From contig CM076190.1 of assembly GCA_038277395.1 (NCBI GenBank), positions 230,302,082 through 230,366,081 of the forward strand: DNA of 64,000 nt, read 5' to 3'. Below are positions 58,430 to 64,000 of this stretch, in pieces. Source of the DNA: Dryocosmus kuriphilus. Its lineage: Eukaryota; Arthropoda; Insecta; Hymenoptera; Cynipidae. The position numbers were made by a program, and so were the translations under genes. The stretch's first letter is position 1. Every line of letters starts with the position of its first letter. The notes beneath the pieces were generated by a model, which was given only the letters and a program-made list of their open reading frames with translations, had not been told where the DNA came from and ran no database searches.

Positions 58430-59404
58430 CGTTTTTTGAACGTCCTAAAGACGTTTCTGGGGGCAATGTATAAAAAATGTTTTTAGAACGTCCAAAAAAC
58501 GTTCTAAATCAGACCAAAAACGTCCAAAAACCTTCAAATTCAAGTGAACAAGATTTAGAAATTTTCTAAACTAAAAATACTCATTTAACGTCCAATATCA
58601 AAATTCAGCTAAAAAGCTGTTAATCAAAAAAAACAACTCCGGGATGAAATTTGGACAAATAAAACAGTAGATTCTGCCGTAATAGTAAATAAAGCGATTT
58701 TCAACCGGTATGATAGTAGGGGATATGTTTATAGGGTAGCTACCTTTATGTAATTATCTTATCAAAATGAAATAATTTTAACAAAGCTAAAAAATTTGAA
58801 AAGGCTTCTAGCAAAAATCCGAACAAGAAAAACAGGAAAGAGGAGGGAAAAAGAAGGCAACCAACCAAATCCCCGCCTTCTTTTTTCTTTCCCTCGTCTT
58901 CTTTTGTTTCCTACTTTAGTGAAAACCAAAACCAAAAACCAATTACAAGTCTTAACGCCTACTTTTCGGTGCACACATAACACCCTTATCAAGGCAAGAA
59001 ACTAAAGAAAGAAATTACAATCAAAAACAATATCACCCCGCCAGCTCTGCGAGGTCGCCACGATGTTCCACCTTTGAGACCTGACTAAGTAATAAGAAAA
59101 TAATAGACACAATAATAAATCACATACCTGAAAATGTAGGAAAACAAGCACCTATTGACCCAGAAATAAAGGTCATTAATATAAAATCAAATTAAAGTAC
59201 AGAAAAATAAAGAGAAGATAAAAAGAAAAGGATCCATGGAATTTAAACACTAAATGTAATCAATTATACCATAAAAGAAACCATTTAATTTACCTAAATC
59301 AGTCTTTAAATGTATAGATAACTCCTTTTGTTTTTTAATATAAAGCATATCCATGCATTCCTTCTTACTCTTATCGTTCTCATAATGCAAAATCTGAGTC
59401 CGTG
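58430..59404 (-). repeat. Penelope-like 3' part, left side
   Basis: On the minus strand: the GIY-YIG tail (QILHYENDKSKKECMDML, stop near 59250), then the 3' untranslated region with TTATTGTGTCTATTATTTTC, a purine-rich tract, and an ACGTCC-repeat end. Matches 63153-63860 on the opposite strand. Confidence 0.8.
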
Positions 59405-59504
59405 TATTCCGGGACCGGTTAAACAAAGTTTGTGCCCCAGAGTACTGGGGTAGGACTTCGGTCCGAAGGTATACCCGTTTCCAACTATTTCGGCCAGCCC
59501 CTCC

Positions 59505-60041
59505 ATGCACGATGCGCTGGTGAACACTTTATCATGGCTTGTAAAGACGGAAACCGAAGAAGGAGTAAGGGTACTCACGTCGAGGAGGAGCTGGATTTCA
59601 GCAAGAGGAGTTTTTCAATACCAGGAGGATCTGAAAGAGAACCACAGAGTGGTACGCGAGTCCCTGAAGAAGCTGATGAAACTCTGCATGTTAGCAGAGC
59701 AAAAGGAAGCAGTGGAGGAAGCGCAAAGGGAAATGCGCTCAGCGGGGCATTTCTATAGAAGCCTCAAAATGTACACGAAGGGTTACGTGATGGAAATCAA
59801 TTCGATGATGAAAGAGAAGATAGCTAAGGAGCGCAAAGATAAGTTTCTCCTGAGACTTACCTTCAAGGAGAGGACGGCCTCCGTTTATACGCACACGAAG
59901 CCGCAACCGCAGCTGGATGAAGCAAAGGAGACGTGCAGGCATGAAAAGGAAACGACCCTCAGTCCGCCCATCGGATCTTTGGCCGAGAACCCGGCCCTGA
60001 AAAGGTCCAGGACCCAGCAAGGGGCTCCTAGTCACAGGTAA
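59505..60041 (+). pseudogene. R1-like ORF1, N-terminal part
   Basis: A 178-residue open frame. SLKKLMKLCMLAEQKEAVEE and a following Met/Lys/Glu-rich stretch look like the coiled-coil N-terminal half of R1-clade ORF1 proteins. A Pro-rich basic tail follows. The overlapping 59432-59758 frame is a shadow. The start is uncertain because similarity may begin before the ATG. Confidence 0.55.
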
Positions 60042-60444
60042 TCAGGAGGAGGAAAAAGAAAGAAAGCATAGAGATGGAGAAGAAGCATGAAAAGGAGGTG
60101 GTTCCACGAGAGGAAGGTACTCGGCCAGGGACAAGAAGCTCTCGAGAAGAAGAAGAGGAAAATCCCCCGTGAGGCCGTGGTCATTACGCCAGCCCCAGGG
60201 ATGAAGCACGCGGACGTCCTGAAAAATATCCAGAAGATGGTTTAGCCTGAGGACCATAGCGCCACAGACAAGGGGATCAGGCAGACCAGGACGGGGGACA
60301 TCTTCATTGAGATGGGGCCAAGGTGGAGGAGAGGCAGAACTTCGGTGAGGCCATTTCGAAGGCCACTGGAAAAGGTGCCGGCGTTAGGCAACTTGTCCCA
60401 AGAGGTCAGGTCGTAATTTACGACTTATGTTAGTCTAATCGGCA

Positions 60445-60816
60445 GAGGTCACCGAAGTGGAGGAAGGGCTGAGGGTGACCTTGGGTGACCAGCTTGACTC
60501 GCCAACAAGGGTGAATTTTACCAAGAGGAGCATGAGGGGCTGCATCCTAGCCTTTGTTGAGCTGGATCCTGCTGCTGCTGCCAAACTGGAGAAGACTGCT
60601 CGGCTGAAGATCGGGTGGGTTAACTGCCGGGTGAAGGCGCATAACGCAGAAACCCGGTGTTGCATGTACCACGCTCTCGAACATGTCGCCCGAGAATGTA
60701 CAGCGGAAGGCCGCAGCAATTCCTACAGAAGATGCTACGAGGAGGGGCACAATGCAGCGGTATTCCAAAACCTGGCGATTCCCCGTTCACCGGCAACAGC
60801 CAGAAGAAAACCCTAG
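60445..60816 (+). pseudogene. R1-like ORF1, C-terminal zinc-knuckle part
   Basis: VEEGLRVTLGDQ, then RSMRGCILAFVELDPAAAAK, LEKTARLKIGWVNCRVKAHN, then two consecutive CCHC-type knuckles, both degraded: CCMYHALEHVAREC (second Cys lost) and SYRRCYEEGHNAAVF (first and last Cys lost). This G-W-V-x-C-R-V plus double-knuckle layout is typical of R1/I-type ORF1 proteins, which bind element RNA. The knuckles would not bind zinc properly, so it is dead. Confidence 0.75.
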
Positions 60817-61074
60817 GTTAGCATGTCAAAGAAAGATGCTGACCAGCGTAGAAAACGGCACCTCCTGAAGCAATGCGAAAGCGGTTCCGGGGGGACCAAT
60901 GCCAAGAAGAAAAGGGAGGAGGATTTAGTGGGTAGGCCTAAAGTGACAACTCCCCTCCCTCCTCACAGGGAATCTCATTTGTGCGATCCTTGCTGCGCCG
61001 GGCGAGGAGATGAATAACATGGAAGCCCCACACGGCATGCAGTAATGCATTTCCTCCTCCCTTAAAAAAGAAAA

Positions 61075-61400
61075 GAAATTAGTATCTAGGAAGAACACTG
61101 CTATAAAGACACTTCAAACGTACATCATTCTTATGTTCCTCGACTCTAGCATTAAGAAGTCTACCAGTCTGTCCCACATAAGCTATTCCACATTTCTTGA
61201 AAATTATTTTGTATACTATCCCGCCCTTTTCAAACTTTTCCAAAGGAAGTTTACCAAAAGTTGTGAAAGAGTCCAGTTTAAAAGGAACTCTAAAAATTGT
61301 ATGGATCTAAAACTTACTCAACATAAATTGAATAGTTTTAAAGATTTGACCAAATTACGGAAGAACAAATGTGTTAAAAGGACTAAACTCTCTCTTTTTC
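61075..61400 (-). pseudogene. Penelope-like GIY-YIG endonuclease, N-terminal part
   Basis: On the minus strand at about 61240-61095: GGIVYKIIFKKCGIAYVGQTGR (shortened GIY and YVG motifs), LLNARVEEHKND, then SVLPR just before the R1-like insertion. The remainder of the domain is at 59404-59250. The domain nicks DNA in Penelope-like elements of the EN-plus type. Confidence 0.75.
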
Positions 61401-63130
61401 TGAAGTATCAGGAATTAAGCGATTGCTATGTTTGTGTTTAATTTGTTCAATTCTAACTTTGATATATTTCTCAATCAAGTTTTGTGGGTAATGGTTCAAA
61501 AACAATGTCTTCCTAACTGTGTTCAATTTCTGTATGTGAAAAGACTCACTGGACAAGCCCACAGCTCTGCCAACCAATCTCTTAATTACCGCAATTTTAT
61601 TTTGTATAGGATGTTCAGAAAAAAAGTTCAAAATTCTACCAGAATAGGTACCTTTTCTAAACCAGATACTAAGAATACTCCCATCTGGAAGTCTTGTTAA
61701 CTCTAAGTCCAAAAAACTAATTTTGTTTTTTGCTCGATCTCACAAATGAATTGAAGTTTCGGATGAAAACTATGAAAGGCTCCGACCTCCATCTCTGTCT
61801 TACTTAAAGGAACTCACAAAAAAGTTTCATCTGCATAACGAGAGTAAAAAGGAGAAACGAAATACAGCTTTTGAAAAGCGGAATTCTCTAAATCCTCCAT
61901 TAAAATTTTTCCTAAAATTGGAGAAATGACAGAAATTATTGGAATACCGAACTTTTGTTTATAAAAGACTACATTGAATATAAAATAAATGGAATTCATA
62001 ATAAAATCTATTCCTTTTAGAAACTGTTTTTGATCCAATCGAGTGCGTACTTCAATTTTATTACATCTATTAACAATAGCTGTTTTAACTAAATCCAAAG
62101 GTATGTTTGGAAACATTTCCACAACATCAAAAGAAATCATGACACAGTCATGCGGAACCTTTTTTACGCTATAAATTTTTGAAAAACCCAACTATTCTTT
62201 ATGCTATAATTTGACACATCAATGGAGTCTTTGATAATCACATTGAAATTTTGTTCTGAAAATTTATTAGGAGTGTTAATTTTCGAAACAATTAATCTCA
62301 AAGGATGATTCACTTATGAATCTTCCTCAAACTACAGCATCTAGCAAGAACCGAATCCTGAGTACTGACATCTGTCCATCTAATGTTTTTTCCCAGAAGT
62401 CCAGCCAATCTCCAATTATTCAGCAATCTAAAAGTACTATTTTTTTAACTTTGCAGTTGGATTTTCATTCATTATTTCAAATTTATCTCCATCAGAAAGC
62501 AAGCGCACCATGTCCCCCACATATTCCGATTTCCTCATGCAAACAGTGATGTTACCCTTGTCACCATTTATACAAATCAGATCCGGGTTTTTCTTGAGAA
62601 AGTGTTTAGTTGTCAAGAGGCCCGTAGCAGACCTTACGAACAAAAACATTAACGTGTGAACCCTGCTTATTAAAATAGCTTTTGGAAGGATGTAGGACTT
62701 TGTTCCTGAAATCCTGCTCATCTAATACTGGTAGCTTGAGCATGCTCGCTTCAACTTCCTTAAAAATTTCTGTCATTTTCTTCGACTTACTTTTAGTTGC
62801 AAAGTTGCTGAAGCCTCTACCCATTCTCAAAATATCCTGCAATGAGTCATGAATCTGAACACCTGACAAATTGACAAACCAAGGATCCTTCTCTCCTTCT
62901 TCAGAAATTTTGTGTAAATTTAAATTTCGTTCTTGAACATTAGTTTGATTTTCAATCAAATTAGAATGCTTATTTTCATGTTTTTTATCGTTATTCACAC
63001 ATTTAGCATTAAGAGCAATCTGATATTTTAGAAGATCAACTATCTCATTTTCTGTCAAACAAAATTCCAATTCCTTTTTCAATTTGAAAATCTTAGATTT
63101 TAAAAAGATAACATTGTTAAGTTAACATGG
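61383..63130 (-). pseudogene. Penelope-like reverse transcriptase
   Basis: Minus strand in several frames. N-terminal DPWFVNLSGVQIHD (63082-62606). INGDKGNITVCMRKSEYVGD (62721-62437). RKIHK (Penelope-type K-I-H-K) and PLRLIVSKINTPNKF (about 62320-62190). VMISFDVVEMFPNIPLDLV, FYKQKFGIPIISVISPILGK and SPFYSRYADETFL (62191-61814; catalytic box Y-A-D-E instead of Y-V-D-D). MDLELTRLPDGSI, YSGRILNFFSEHP and LVGRAVGLSSESFH (61712-61383). The order and motifs fit Penelope and not LINE or LTR reverse transcriptases. Multiple shifts and a changed catalytic residue make it inactive. Confidence 0.88.
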
Positions 63131-63152
63131 TTAACATAAGAATGATGTAAGT

Positions 63153-63860
63153 TTGAAACGTTCTTATCGCAGTGTCCTTGATAGACACACTAATGAATGT
63201 ATCGAATGTTTTTTTGATTGGGATGGTGTTCAGATTTTGCATTATGAGAATGATCTTTGTTTCCAGGTCAATACGTGCTTCTTATCCTACCTTTTCATGT
63301 ATGGGGTTTATTATTGTGTCTATTATTTTCTTATTACTTAGTCGGGTCTCGAAGGTGGAATATCGTGGCGACTTCGCAGAGCTGGCAAGGTGATATTATT
63401 TTTGATCATAATTTGTATTTTTCTGTTCTTCTTGACTTGATGGGGGTGTTACGTGTGCATCGAAGCGTTGGCGTTATGATTTGTAATTGATTTTTAACAA
63501 AGTAGAAGCAAAAGAAGACGAGGGAAGGAAAAAGGAGGAAGGGGATTCGGTTGGCTGCCTTCTTTTTGCCCTCCACTTTTTTTGTTTTCCTTGTTCGGAA
63601 TTTTGGTAAAAGCCTTTTCAAATTTTTTAGTGTTATTTGGCCAAATTTCATCGCGGAGTTGCTTTCTTGATTAACAGATTTTTACTTAAGGGTCCAATGT
63701 TCTAAATACGTCCTAAAAGCGTTTTCAGAATATTGTATATTTTTAGAACGTTTCTTGGCCTTTAGGAAGTCCTAAAGACGTCTTTAGAACATTTTATGTT
63801 TTTAGAACTTTACTTGGCCTGACTTAGGACGTTTTTAGGACGTCCTGAGGACGTCTTGAG
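63153..63860 (+). repeat. Penelope-like 3' part, right side (inverted copy)
   Basis: On the plus strand RSYRSVLDRHTNECIECFFD, then WDGVQILHYEND, is the end of a GIY-YIG domain. It is followed by the same 3' untranslated region as 59100-58430 inverse (TTATTGTGTCTATTATTTTC, GGTCTCGAAGGTGGAA, AGAAGACGAGG) and an ACGTCC/GGACGT-rich end at 63700-63850. Confidence 0.8.
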
Positions 63861-64000
63861 ACATTCATGCCCAATGTGTTATCCTTTGCGTTACCATTAA
63901 AAAGTATATATAAATGTTGACTTCTTCAAAAAAAAAAACAATACTTCAATATGAAAAAATAGTTGATCAGAAGAAAAGACTGACGGAGAATGTACAATGT
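63861..64000. other. No feature seen
   Basis: AT-rich end of the window. Confidence 0.4.

Larger units (their letters stand above)
59405..61075 (+). mobile_element. R1-like LINE ORF1 fragment inserted in the Penelope-like element
   Basis: Much less AT-rich than its surroundings. It codes for gag-like ORF1 on the plus strand and ends CCTCCTCCCTTAAAAAAG with an A-rich tail. It interrupts the GIY-YIG domain of the Penelope-like element between residues that are adjacent in the family. No RT part is present, so it is strongly shortened. Confidence 0.75.
58430..63860 (-). mobile_element. Penelope-like element with inverted 3' end and R1-like insertion
   Basis: The body (63130 to 61075, minus) encodes a Penelope-type RT and a GIY-YIG endonuclease. 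It is split by an inserted R1-like fragment (59405-61075), after which the GIY-YIG end and 3' untranslated region follow (59404 to 58430). On the other side 63153-63860 is a second copy of the 3' end in the opposite orientation, including the last GIY-YIG residues. So the whole is bracketed by inverse repeats of about 700 bp, with ACGTCC-rich outer ends (58430-58560 and 63700-63850). Such partial, rearranged end copies are known for Penelope-like elements. No target duplication was found. Confidence 0.82.

Overview
The window is from a eukaryotic, almost certainly insect, nuclear genome: AT-rich, intron-bearing and packed with animal-type transposons. Wasp-like LINE, Penelope and Tc1/mariner lineages suggest Hymenoptera, but that is inference. 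There is no bacterial-style operon, CRISPR array or rRNA. Only two coding loci look intact: a Tc1-type transposase (10903-11910, minus) in a full-length element with matching terminal repeats, and a probable host gene on the minus strand (exon 1 at 17569-17623, exon 2 at 15189-15814). The host gene would encode a small secreted, proline-rich protein of unknown function. Nearly everything else is a broken mobile element or repeat.

Layout. 0.3-1.1 kb: two tRNA-related SINE-like copies. 2.4-2.9 kb: an 80-bp minisatellite. 4.65-9.33 kb: a DNA transposon with roughly 300-bp inverted arms. It encodes a decayed DDE transposase ending in a SWIM zinc finger and contains a decayed Tc1 element with an apparent intron. 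10.8-12.06 kb: the intact Tc1. 12.4-13.5 kb: a hAT-like (DUF4371) pseudogene. 14.4-15.16 kb: a long imperfect hairpin just beyond the secreted-protein gene. 18.4-21.2 kb: a dead LINE (family A). 21.8-22.9 kb: a retroposon with target-site duplications, seen again at 39.7-40.3 kb. 23.3-24.4 kb: a MITE, a palindrome and a (CT)n tract. 25.1-32.9 kb: an errantivirus-like LTR retrotransposon on the minus strand (gag, pol and env, all damaged).

33.8-40.8 kb: a block of one complex repeat family (about 155-bp internal subrepeats plus a GTC-rich tract), containing a 400-bp-arm palindrome and split by two insertions. 41.7-47.8 kb: a nested stack, with mariner inside LINE B inside LINE A. 48.9-57.4 kb: a large foldback element whose arms are AT-rich tandem repeats, split by a 5.05-kb LINE (family C) flanked by a 9-bp target-site duplication. 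58.4-63.9 kb: a Penelope-like element with a GIY-YIG domain, an inverted second copy of its 3' end, and an inserted R1-like gag fragment.

The window is best read as a transposon graveyard with visible insertion order plus one candidate host gene. Similarities were judged by eye, and edges are approximate unless a terminal repeat or target duplication fixes them.
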